Source: Bacillota bacterium | GTDB lineage: Bacteria; Bacillota; Bacilli; Paenibacillales; Paenibacillaceae | Assembly (NCBI GenBank): GCA_023391635.1 | Contig: JAEWAQ010000033.1 | Span: forward strand, 33,226 to 97,225 | DNA length: 64,000 nt | Direction of reading: 5' to 3' | Shown: one piece after another, positions 42,740 to 50,716 of the stretch | How the letters are laid out: each line of letters opens with the position of its first letter | How positions within the stretch are numbered: position 1 is the first letter of the stretch | Notes under the pieces: model-generated | Told to the model about the DNA's origin: nothing | Databases searched by the model: none | Seen by the model: only the letters and a program-made list of their open reading frames with translations | Program-made: the position numbers and the translations under genes

Positions 42740-43177
42740 TTACACCACGTACCATGGATCCTTCATCAACCACAGCACGACGAGGAACAGAATCAGGATG
42801 AGCGCGCTGAGCGTCCGCAGCTTGCCGATCGGGCCGCTGGCGTCCTTGCCGTCGCGCGACAATTCCGCGATCTGCCGGATCGGCTTCTGCACGATGCCGG
42901 TTAAAGCTCCGATCGCAAGGAACAGAACGAGCACGACGATCATCCAGGCGACAGTGTAATCCGGGCCCATCTGGGAAATCAAGTAGCCGCCGGTCAACAA
43001 CTGGATAACGAGCGACATTTGGCCGACTCGGCCCCCGGCCATCAATCCGCTGGCAAGACCTTCTTGCGCGGCGCCGGATATTTTGCGGAATAGTCCGGCC
43101 AGCATCGGCATGATGAGGTACGTCCCCATCCCGACTGCCCCCAGCACGTGCAAGAACAGCATGATCGTTTTTAACAT
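42740..43177 (-). CDS. Small four-helix membrane protein
   Basis: A 145-residue protein with four predicted helices (MLFLHVLGAVGMGTYLIMPML; MSLVIQLLTGGYLI; AWMIVVLVLFLAIGALTGI; LRTLSALILILFLVVLWLM). Resembles DUF2269-like membrane proteins; no function can be assigned. GGAGG precedes the ATG at 43177 by about 10 bases. The direction is the same as hflKC, 100 bases downstream of hflC. Confidence 0.75.
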   Translation of the reverse strand: MLKTIMLFLHVLGAVGMGTYLIMPMLAGLFRKISGAAQEGLASGLMAGGRVGQMSLVIQLLTGGYLISQMGPDYTVAWMIVVLVLFLAIGALTGIVQKPIRQIAELSRDGKDASGPIGKLRTLSALILILFLVVLWLMKDPWYVV

Positions 43178-43276
43178 TTCATTCAAACCTCCATTGCATT
43201 GGGCTACCAGGACAACCTCAGTATACACGAACCGGGCGGCCGAATCCAATGCCGAGCCGCCCGGTCGGACCGTATG

Positions 43277-44152
43277 CTACTTACCCATCAGAATACGCGC
43301 ATACGGCGAATCGATCGGCAGCAGGATGACCGGCTCGTTCTGCAGCGTCGTCACGTAGCTGTCCAGCGTGCGATAGAAGCTGTAGAAAGCCGGATCCTTG
43401 CCGTAGGCTTCGTTGTAGATCTTGGCCGCTTCCCCTTCGCCCTCCGCCACGATCTTCTTCGCCTTCGATTCGGCCTCCGCCATCAGCTCCACAGCCTCGC
43501 GATCCGCCTTGGACATGATTTTGCGCGATTCTTCATCGCCCTCAGACAAATAGCGGGCCGCGATCGACTGGCGGTCGGAGATCATCCGGTTGTACACGCT
43601 CTGCTTGTTCTCGGGCGGCAGGTCCGTCCGCTTGATGCGCACATCCACGATTTCGATGCCGGAATTGTCGCGTTTGAGCGCGTTTTCCACATCCTTGGTG
43701 ATCTCGACATTCAGGTCGCCGCGTGCCGTATTCTCGCTGATGATCTCGTCATAATTGATTTCCGACAGCTTCCGGCGCACCGTATTGTAGACCGCTGCGT
43801 CAATCCGCTGCACACCGACGCCAACCGTCTTCAACGTACGAAGAAACTTCTCCGGCTCGTCGATTCGCCATATCGTGTAGTTATCGACAAAGATAATCTT
43901 CTTGTCTTTGGTCAAAATTTGCGTCGGATTGCTGTCGTACGACATTTGCTGCTTGGGCAGCGTCATCGTGTTCTCGATGAACGGAATTTTAAATTGCAGG
44001 CCCGGCGAGTGCGCGACGCGCACGGCTTCGCCGAACTTCAGCACGACTTTATATTGGCCTTCCTTCACCAGGTAGAGCGAATTGAAAATAAGAATGAGCG
44101 CTAAAACGCCGACGATGCTATATAAGGTTTTACGTTTATTTGCTCCGTTCAT
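43277..44152 (-). CDS. hflC: Protease modulator HflC
   Basis: A 291-residue SPFH/band-7 protein with one N-terminal helix (SIVGVLALILIFNSLYLV) and a large outer domain with coiled coil (SKADREAVELMAEAESKAKK). Forms a ring with HflK around FtsH and limits its access to membrane substrates. Its ATG overlaps the hflK stop as ATGA. Confidence 0.94.
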   Translation of the reverse strand: MNGANKRKTLYSIVGVLALILIFNSLYLVKEGQYKVVLKFGEAVRVAHSPGLQFKIPFIENTMTLPKQQMSYDSNPTQILTKDKKIIFVDNYTIWRIDEPEKFLRTLKTVGVGVQRIDAAVYNTVRRKLSEINYDEIISENTARGDLNVEITKDVENALKRDNSGIEIVDVRIKRTDLPPENKQSVYNRMISDRQSIAARYLSEGDEESRKIMSKADREAVELMAEAESKAKKIVAEGEGEAAKIYNEAYGKDPAFYSFYRTLDSYVTTLQNEPVILLPIDSPYARILMGK

Positions 44153-45174
44153 TTCGCCGTACCTCCTTGCGCGCTTGTGCCTGCGGAGGAAGATCCCTGC
44201 GGCGCCCTCGTACCTTGCAATAATTCGTTAAGCGGCAAATATTTCACCGTATCGCTGGACGAATCCGAAATGAAAATGCGCGCGTTCGGCAGTATTTTTT
44301 CCAATGTTTCGATAATCAGACGGCTTTCCGTGACGCCTTGGTTGGCCTTGTACTGCTCGTAGATGGCATTGAACTTGGCCACGTCGCCCTCGGCGTTCAG
44401 AATCCGCGATTTCTTCTCGGCTTCCGCCTTCTCCAGCAGCGCCTGCGCTTCGCCGCGCGCCTTCGGGATGCGTTCGTTCTCGTACTTGGCCGCGTTGTTG
44501 ATCTTCGTATTCTTCTCCTCGCGGGCGTTCGTCACTTCACGGAACGCTTCCTCCACCTGGCCGCCCGGCGGCTCGATGTCTTGGAATTTGATATCAAGAA
44601 TCTGAATACCGGTCTGGTAAGTGTCTTGCAGCTCTAGCAGCTTCTCCTTGACCTTCTCCTGAATGACTGTCTTCCCGTCCGTAATCGCGTAATCGAGCTT
44701 CTCCGAGCCGATGACAGTACGGATCGAAGCGCTGGCCGCGTTGCGGAGAAACTGCTCCGGGTTGTCCACGTTGTACAAATAATCGCGAATGTTGCTGATC
44801 CTCCACTGCACAACCGCATCGGCGGACACAATATTTTCGTCGCCCGTGATCATCATCGCTTCTTCCTCCACGGGAGTAGTACCGCCGCCGCGCTCCCGAT
44901 AGCCGATCGTGATCTGCTGGGTCAGCTCCGCGGGCACTTTGATCACCTGCTGGATCGGATACGGCCACTTGAAATGCAGCCCTGCCGTCGTCTCCCCCGT
45001 ATACTTGCCGAAAGTCAGAATCGCCGCCCGCTCCTGCTCCTGTACCGTGTAGAAACAGGAATAGCCGATGAATAGCACGGCAACGATGATGACGCCGAAG
45101 CCGATCTTGCGGAACAGCCCCGGCGGCAAGTCGTTGTACTGTTTTTTTCTTTCGTTCATGTCAATGACGTCCAT
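44149..45174 (-). CDS. hflK: Protease modulator HflK
   Basis: A 341-residue partner of HflC: one helix near residues 22-40 (KIGFGVIIVAVLFIGYSCF), band-7 domain (EQERAAILTFGKYTG), Ala/Glu-rich coiled coil (PKARGEAQALLEKAEAEKK) and a Gly/Ser/Ala tail. Start 45174 has AAAGGAG 8 bases upstream. Confidence 0.94.
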   Translation of the reverse strand: MDVIDMNERKKQYNDLPPGLFRKIGFGVIIVAVLFIGYSCFYTVQEQERAAILTFGKYTGETTAGLHFKWPYPIQQVIKVPAELTQQITIGYRERGGGTTPVEEEAMMITGDENIVSADAVVQWRISNIRDYLYNVDNPEQFLRNAASASIRTVIGSEKLDYAITDGKTVIQEKVKEKLLELQDTYQTGIQILDIKFQDIEPPGGQVEEAFREVTNAREEKNTKINNAAKYENERIPKARGEAQALLEKAEAEKKSRILNAEGDVAKFNAIYEQYKANQGVTESRLIIETLEKILPNARIFISDSSSDTVKYLPLNELLQGTRAPQGSSSAGTSAQGGTAK

Positions 45175-45275
45175 GGGTTCTCTCCTTTGGATGATATTTA
45201 TCTATTATACATCACATACGGTATTGATCCGATTACGTTTCACAACCCGCCTAATCAATTAAGCACTGAGCGCGC

Positions 45276-45320
45276 AAAAAAGAGCCCTGGTCCTTTTTTC
45301 GGGCCAAGGCCTGTGAACGC
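45276..45320 (-). terminator. Terminator of cotD
   Basis: On the minus strand GCCTTGG / CCAGGGC stem with an A-rich loop, then TCTTTTTT. It ends 9 bases past the cotD stop region. Confidence 0.75.
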
Positions 45321-45328
45321 ATTTAGGA

Positions 45329-45577
45329 TTATTTCCTTGCGCGAGTGGCGGACTTGCCTCTGACTCTGGCGACGGAACCGCGCATTTCCGGTTGATTGCA
45401 CCAAACATCTTGCTCCGAATAGGTGAAGACATGTTGAGGGACGGGAACGCAATGATGTTGTTTGATGACTTGGATCGGGTGAACGACTTGAACGATCTGC
45501 GGATGATAGTAGTTTTCGTAAACATACTCGGGCGGATCGACAATGGACTGGGTCGGACAGTTCGGGCAGTGCTCCAT
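45329..45577 (-). CDS. cotD: CotD-family inner spore coat protein
   Basis: An 82-residue protein: EHCPNCPTQSIVDPPEYVYE, then a His/Val/Pro-rich centre (QVVHPIQVIKQHHCVPVPQH) typical of CotD, and a basic tail (VARVRGKSATRARK). AGGAGG lies 11 bases before the ATG; a TTG two codons earlier is possible. Expected to be expressed late in the mother cell. Confidence 0.85.
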   Translation of the reverse strand: MEHCPNCPTQSIVDPPEYVYENYYHPQIVQVVHPIQVIKQHHCVPVPQHVFTYSEQDVWCNQPEMRGSVARVRGKSATRARK

Positions 45578-45754
45578 GTTCAACAATTCCTCCTTTGCAC
45601 TGGTCTCGATGACAGTATACGTAGTCTCGGGCGAATGGACTTGTACGTTTGTCCCGATCCAGCGGAAGAATCGTTTATTAAAATGAAGTAGCCGGACGCA
45701 CGCGCATGCCCCGATCGAAGTTTCCTATGTTCACAAGAACAAGGTATGGATTGC

Positions 45755-46699
45755 CTACGCTTGCTCCACGATCCGAATGACGTTGCGGACGGATTGCGCG
45801 GACTTGTCGAGCGCCGCCTTCTCTTCTGCGGCAAGATCAAGCTCGATGATCTTCTCGATGCCATCCCCGCCAAGCACGGCCAGCACGCCCATGAACAGAT
45901 CGTCGTAGCCATATTCGCCTTGCAGCAGCGCGATGACCGGCAGGATGCGCTTCTTGTCCTTCAAGATCGCTTCGGTCATTTGAACGAGCGATGCGGCCGG
46001 CGCATAGTAGGCGCTCCCGTTGCCGAGCAGGCTCACGATTTCGCCGCCGCCCGTGCGCGTGCGAGCCACGATCGCATCGATCTGATCCTTCGGGAGGAGC
46101 TTCTCGACAGGGATGCCCCCGATCGTCGTATACCGCACGAGCGGTACCATGTCGTCGCCGTGACCGCCGAGCACGACGCCGCGCACGTCTTCCACAGACA
46201 CGTTCAGCGCCTGCGCCAGAAACGTATTGTACCGAGCCGTATCCAGCACGCCGGATTGCCCGATGATCCGGTTCTTCGGGAAGCCAAGCGCCTTGTTGGC
46301 CACATAAGTCATGGCGTCAACCGGATTGGACAGGATGATGACGTACGCATTCGGACTCGTTGCCTTAACCTGTTCGCACACGGAGCGGACGATACCCGCA
46401 TTCGTGTTGACCAGATCGTCGCGGCTCATGCCCGGCTTGCGCGCGATTCCTGCCGTGATGATCACCACGTCGGAATTCGCGGAATCCGCATAGTCCGCCG
46501 TGCCTACGATATTCGCATCGACCCCTTGCACCGGCGTCGACTCCATCATATCGAGCGCTTTGCCCTTGGTCGGATTCTCCATCTGCGGAATATCGAGCAG
46601 CACAACGTCTCCGAGTTCCTTCTGTGCCAGCATCAACGCCGTCGTCGCTCCCGTGAACCCCGCGCCAACCACCGTAATTTTCGCCCGTTTCATCGCCAT
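45755..46699 (-). CDS. mdh: Malate dehydrogenase
   Basis: A 314-residue LDH-like NAD-dependent enzyme converting malate to oxaloacetate. NAD motif VGAGFTGATTA; catalytic segments ITAGIARKPGMSRDDL, ILSNPVDAMTYV and GGHGDDMVPL with the proton-accepting His; the Arg pair includes RKPGMSR. The ATG at 46699 has AGGAGG 9 bases upstream; an ATG two codons earlier is too close to it. In Bacillus mdh directly follows icd; here 1.3 kb of repeats lie between. Confidence 0.97.
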   Translation of the reverse strand: MAMKRAKITVVGAGFTGATTALMLAQKELGDVVLLDIPQMENPTKGKALDMMESTPVQGVDANIVGTADYADSANSDVVIITAGIARKPGMSRDDLVNTNAGIVRSVCEQVKATSPNAYVIILSNPVDAMTYVANKALGFPKNRIIGQSGVLDTARYNTFLAQALNVSVEDVRGVVLGGHGDDMVPLVRYTTIGGIPVEKLLPKDQIDAIVARTRTGGGEIVSLLGNGSAYYAPAASLVQMTEAILKDKKRILPVIALLQGEYGYDDLFMGVLAVLGGDGIEKIIELDLAAEEKAALDKSAQSVRNVIRIVEQA

Positions 46700-46722
46700 C
46701 TTCATCGCCCTCCTGTAATAGG

Positions 46723-46773
46723 GAGTTTGCGGAACAAACTCTCACTGCTTTAAGGAGTTTGCTCCGCAAACTC
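46723..46773. repeat. Two tandem hairpins before mdh
   Basis: GAGTTTG...CAAACTC (46723-46741) and GAGTTTGC-TCC-GCAAACTC (46755-46773): two related stem-loops, 32 bases apart, in the mdh leader region. Confidence 0.75.
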
Positions 46774-46879
46774 TCACCACTATGATTCAGTATTGCTCAT
46801 TTCCTACATCCTTATTGCTAAGCCTTCATCTTTTATTCTTCGTGATGTCCGATTTCTACATAGCTCAACATGTAAGCCG

Positions 46880-47249
46880 GAATTACCCGGTTTCGTTGGG
46901 TTACTGCCCGCGGATTGTCATCATGCGAGAGAATTACCTGGTGTCGTTGGGTTACTGCCCGCGGATTGGCATCATGCGGGAGAATTACCCGGTTTTGTTG
47001 GGTTACTACCCGCGGAATGATCTCATGTGGGAGAGTTACCCGGTGTCGTTGGGTTACTGCCCGCGGATTGGCCTCATGCGGGTGAGTTACCCGGTATTGT
47101 TGGGTTACTGCCCGTGGATTGGCCTCATGCGAGAGAATTACCCGATTTGGTTGGGCTACTGCCCGCGGATTGGCCTCATGCGGGAGAGTTACCCGGTGTC
47201 GTTGGGTTACTGCCCGCCGATAGGCATCATGCGAGAGAATTACCCGGTA
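46880..47249. repeat. 51-bp tandem repeat array (7 units plus a partial eighth)
   Basis: Units begin GA(A/G)TTACCCGGT and contain TTGGGTTACTGCCCGCGG and ATGCG. Starts are 46880, 46931, 46982, 47033, 47084, 47135 and 47186, with a fragment at 47237. The spacing is exactly 51 each time, without any insertion or deletion. Since 51 is 17 codons, a 164-codon plus-strand frame (46782-47276) is open, encoding NYPVSLGYCPRIGLMRE-like repeats, but it lacks a ribosome site and a second frame is also open. Some units can fold CCCGC/GCGGG. Confidence 0.9.
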
Positions 47250-47288
47250 ATTAGGAAATTACACCTATCCTTGTAGCAGAAGAAATGC

Positions 47289-47466
47289 AAAAAGTGCAGT
47301 TCATTCCATCATAATCGTTCCTTCCGAGCGGAAGAACTGCACAACATGCACCTCTTTCCAAAGCCATCGGACATCTACGCCATCATGGAATCAAATCAAC
47401 TGCACTTTTTACATCACGTCGCAAACCAACTACGCTTTTCAACAAATCAACTGTACTTTTTGCATC
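47289..47466. repeat. Dispersed AACTGCACTTTTT motif, direct and inverted
   Basis: AAAAAGTGCAGTT (47289-47301) is the exact complement of AACTGCACTTTTT (47399-47411). Variant direct copies with flanking CAAATCAACT and GCATC follow at about 47423-47443 and 47443-47466. Confidence 0.65.
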
Positions 47467-47486
47467 TCATACGATTCGTCAAACCA

Positions 47487-47616
47487 GTTTCGCGAAGCGA
47501 AACCGTATGGACGAATCATTCTCGCCCTTATCACAAGTTTCGCAAAGCGAAACCGTTGGACAACAATCGCCCTGTTCTTCCTGCAGTTCGCCGAACCATT
47601 TTTGCGCCAGCGAAAC
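47487..47616. repeat. REP-like GTTTCGC/GCGAAAC hairpins (three copies)
   Basis: GTTTCGCGAAGCGAAAC at 47487-47503, GTTTCGCAAAGCGAAAC at 47537-47553, and a decayed third copy near 47599-47616. Two are followed by CGTATGGACGAA. Stem of seven with a three-base loop. Confidence 0.75.
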
Positions 47617-47713
47617 CGTATGGACGAACAAAAGAACCTCCCGCGAGCCCCTACGAGCCCATCATCACCGATCTTCCACCACAGTCCCACCAAAGCCGCC
47701 GCAGCAAAAATCC

Positions 47714-47767
47714 TGGAGTCCAGAGGGCGGAGAGCCTTTGGACTCCCCCTCCCCGGCGGGGAGGGGG
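47714..47767. repeat. Nested GC-rich inverted repeats
   Basis: GGAGTCCA (47714) pairs with TGGACTCC (to 47747). Overlapping it, CCCCCTCCCC (47745-47754) pairs with GGGGAGGGGG (47758-47767) around GGC. The two structures are mutually exclusive. Confidence 0.7.
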
Positions 47768-47802
47768 ACTTAGGGGGTGGGGCGAATCCCATAGGGGATG
47801 GG

Positions 47803-47975
47803 AATCCCTCTCGCCGGCAGGCGAATTATCGGTTTGGGATGAATCCCTCTCGCCGACAGAGAATTATCGATTTGGGATGAATCCCCCGCCGGAAGGCGAA
47901 ATATCGGTTCAGGATGAAACCCCTCGCCGATAGGCGAACTATGTCCGAGACAAATCCCCCCGCCGGCAAGGCGGA
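47803..47975. repeat. Degenerate 35-39 bp tandem repeats upstream of the icd 3' end
   Basis: About five units beginning AATCCC(T/C) and containing CGCC-NNNN-GGCG and AATTATCGGTTTGGGATG. Starts at 47803, 47842, 47880, 47917 and 47952. Most units keep a 4-5 bp stem with a tetraloop. The last lies just beyond the icd stop. Confidence 0.75.
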
Positions 47976-47993
47976 AAGTCCTCTGCAAGAGGA

Positions 47994-49286
47994 TTAGAAG
48001 TTACGAATAATCTCGTCCGCGAACGCCGAGCACTTCACCTCGGTCGCGCCTTCCATCAAGCGAGCGAAATCGTACGTGACGATCTTCTTGTTGATCGAAG
48101 TCTCGAGACCCTTGTAAATCAGGTCAGCCGCTTCCAGCCAGCCCAAATGCTCGAACATCATGACGCCGGACAGGATAACGGAGCCCGGGTTGACGACGTC
48201 CTTGTCGGCATACTTCGGCGCCGTGCCGTGCGTCGCTTCGAAGATCGCATGGCCGGTCACGTAGTTGATGTTGGCGCCCGGCGCGATGCCGATGCCGCCG
48301 ACTTGCGCGGCCAGCGCGTCGGACAGGTAGTCGCCGTTCAAGTTCAGAGTCGCGATGACGTCGAAGTCGGTCGGACGCGTCAATACTTGCTGCAGCGCGA
48401 TATCGGCGATGGCGTCCTTGATCAGGACTTTGCCGCTGTCAAGCGCCGCCTTCTGTGCCGCATTGGCTGCTTCTTCGCCTTGCTCGGCTTTGATTTTATC
48501 GTATTGTCCCCAAGTGAACGTCTCGTTCGCAAATTCGGTTTCAGCGACCTCGTAGCCCCAATTTTTGAACGCGCCCTCGGTAAACTTCATGATATTGCCC
48601 TTGTGCACCAACGTAACCGACTTGCGCTTATGCTTGATCGCATACTCGATCGCGGCGCGTACGAGACGCTTGGAGCCATCGGAGGATACCGGCTTGATGC
48701 CGATGCCGGACGTCTCCGGGAAGCGGATCTTGTTCACGCCCATTTCCTTCTGCAGGAATTCGATCACTTTCTTCGCGTCGGCCGTCTCGGCTTGGTACTC
48801 GATACCGGCGTAGATGTCTTCCGTATTCTCCCGGAAGATGACCATGTCCACGAGCTCCGGGCGCTTCACAGGCGACGGCACGCCTTGGAAGTAGCGAACC
48901 GGACGCAGGCACACATACAAGTCCAGTTCCTGGCGCAGCGCCACGTTCAAGGAGCGGATGCCTCCGCCGATCGGCGTCGTCAGCGGTCCCTTGATCGCGA
49001 TGATGTATTCGCGGATCGCCGTCAGCGTATCCGCCGGCAGCCATTCGCCGTAAGCATTGAAAGCTTTCTCGCCGGCAAACACTTCGTACCAGGCGATCTT
49101 CTTCTCGCCTTTATAGGCTTTCTCCACTGCCGCGTCCAATACGCGCTGGGAGGCGCGCCAGATGTCACGGCCGGTGCCGTCGCCTTCGATGAAAGGGATG
49201 ATCGGATTGTTCGGAACGTTCAAAACGCCGCCAGTGACGGTAATCGGTTGTCCAGATGTAGGTGCTGCGAATTTTTCCAATTTCAT
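47994..49286 (-). CDS. icd: Isocitrate dehydrogenase (NADP)
   Basis: A 430-residue TCA enzyme forming 2-oxoglutarate. N-terminal PFIEGDGTGRDIW, substrate/phosphorylation loop PLTTPIGGGIRSLNVALRQ, catalytic DMVIFRENTEDIYAGIE, and C-terminal nucleotide segments GDYLSDALAAQVGGIG and HGTAPKYADKD. SD GGAGGAA precedes the ATG at 49286. It follows citZ by about 97 bases; downstream mdh is displaced by repeats. Confidence 0.97.
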   Translation of the reverse strand: MKLEKFAAPTSGQPITVTGGVLNVPNNPIIPFIEGDGTGRDIWRASQRVLDAAVEKAYKGEKKIAWYEVFAGEKAFNAYGEWLPADTLTAIREYIIAIKGPLTTPIGGGIRSLNVALRQELDLYVCLRPVRYFQGVPSPVKRPELVDMVIFRENTEDIYAGIEYQAETADAKKVIEFLQKEMGVNKIRFPETSGIGIKPVSSDGSKRLVRAAIEYAIKHKRKSVTLVHKGNIMKFTEGAFKNWGYEVAETEFANETFTWGQYDKIKAEQGEEAANAAQKAALDSGKVLIKDAIADIALQQVLTRPTDFDVIATLNLNGDYLSDALAAQVGGIGIAPGANINYVTGHAIFEATHGTAPKYADKDVVNPGSVILSGVMMFEHLGWLEAADLIYKGLETSINKKIVTYDFARLMEGATEVKCSAFADEIIRNF

Positions 49287-49383
49287 GTTACGATTCCTCC
49301 ATTCTAATATTCGCAAGAAACCGGCGCCTCCTTCTTCCGCCCGTTAAGCAGAAGCCGGTCCGCCGGTACAAGCTTCGTCTTCG

Positions 49384-50499
49384 TTAACGCCGTTCGGCGA
49401 TCGGCACGTAATGCTGGTCTGTCGGGCCGACATATTCTGCACGCGGGCGAATCAACCGGTTGTCGCCGTATTGCTCGAGAATGTGCGCGGTCCACCCGGA
49501 CACCCGGCTGATCGCGAAGATTGGCGTGAACAAATCGCGCGGAATGCTCAGCATCGTGTAGCAAGAGGCGGAATAGAAGTCAACGTTGGGCTTCAGCCCT
49601 TTCTGTCCCGTCACCAGTTCTTCGATCTGCACCGACATCTCGTATAACTTCATGTTGCCCTTGAGTTCGCCAAGCTTGCGAGACATCGCTTGCAGATGCT
49701 TGGCCCGCGGGTCCCCGTTACGGTACACCCGATGGCCGAAGCCCATGATCTTCTCTTTGTTGTTCAGCTTGTTCTGAATGTACGATTCCACGCGGTCAAG
49801 CGAACCGATCTCGTCCAGCATCACCATGACCGCTTCGTTGGCGCCGCCGTGCAGCGGTCCCTTCAACGCGCCGATCGCAGACGTCACGCCGGAATAAATA
49901 TCGGATAACGTAGCGACTGTCACACGAGAAGCGAACGTGGAAGCATTCAGCTCATGGTCGGCATGCAGAACGAGTGCTTTGTCCATCGCCTGGACGGCGA
50001 CTTCTGCCGGCTCTTCCCCTGTCAGCATATACAGGAAGTTGTGCGCAATGCCGACGCCTTTCTTTGGAGCGACCGGCGTTTTACCTTCGCGAATACGGGC
50101 GAATGCGGCGACGACGGTCGGCAATTGCGCTTGCAGCTTGATGGCCTTGCGCAAGTTCGCTTCCCGGCTCATGTCATCCGCTCCCGCATCATACAACGCC
50201 AAGCTGGAAACCGCCGTACGGAGAGCCGCCATCGAATTGCTGCCGCCCGGGAACAGTCGAATGATGTCGATCACTTCCGCCGGCACGGGAGCGTATTCGT
50301 CCAATTGACGAATCAACGCATTCAATTCGATTTCAGTCGGCAGCTTGCCGTTCCATAGCAAATAAGCGACTTCTTCGAAAGACGCCTGTTCCGCCAATTC
50401 GTCGATATTGATCCCGCGATATGTCAATACGCCGTCAATAATGGAACTGATGGACGAGGAGGCGGCAACGATACCCTCCAGCCCTTTGGTAGCCGTCAT
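49384..50499 (-). CDS. citZ: Citrate synthase
   Basis: A 371-residue enzyme condensing acetyl-CoA and oxaloacetate. Catalytic His/Asp regions are visible: HADHELNASTF, GPLHGGANE, MGFGHRVY (His) and the Asp region NVDFYSA. The SD is AAAGGAG. The upstream region (50500-50716), shared with ppx, contains ATAA-N7-CTAT at 50596-50610, one base from the CcpC-type ATAA-N7-TTAT site that represses citZ in Bacillus; this is only suggestive. Confidence 0.97.
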   Translation of the reverse strand: MTATKGLEGIVAASSSISSIIDGVLTYRGINIDELAEQASFEEVAYLLWNGKLPTEIELNALIRQLDEYAPVPAEVIDIIRLFPGGSNSMAALRTAVSSLALYDAGADDMSREANLRKAIKLQAQLPTVVAAFARIREGKTPVAPKKGVGIAHNFLYMLTGEEPAEVAVQAMDKALVLHADHELNASTFASRVTVATLSDIYSGVTSAIGALKGPLHGGANEAVMVMLDEIGSLDRVESYIQNKLNNKEKIMGFGHRVYRNGDPRAKHLQAMSRKLGELKGNMKLYEMSVQIEELVTGQKGLKPNVDFYSASCYTMLSIPRDLFTPIFAISRVSGWTAHILEQYGDNRLIRPRAEYVGPTDQHYVPIAERR

Positions 50500-50716
50500 G
50501 GATTTCTCTCTCCTTTATCGCATCGAACCGTGTTTCAAGGTGTGCACCCATGTTTCATGATAAACGATTTGGGAAGCGAAAGAAACCGAACGTCGATAAA
50601 AATGTCCTATCGTCCCTATAAAAAATAATTTGTTTCATGGTTGACATTTTCCCGATTGATCGACAATGGTACAATATTGCTAAAATGTCCGACCTTGCAC
50701 ATGTGGAGGAATTGGC

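Noticed and set aside
46880..47249. CRISPR array
   Set aside because: The units are contiguous near-identical 51-mers without unique spacers, and no cas genes are near.
46782..47276. Repeat-containing 164-codon frame as a protein gene
   Set aside because: No ribosome-binding site, a second frame is also open through the array, and substitutions are not biased to silent positions. Kept as a repeat, not a CDS.
50596..50610. CcpC operator for citZ (ATAA-N7-CTAT)
   Set aside because: One mismatch to a short, AT-rich consensus in an AT-rich intergenic region; mentioned under citZ but not listed as a feature.
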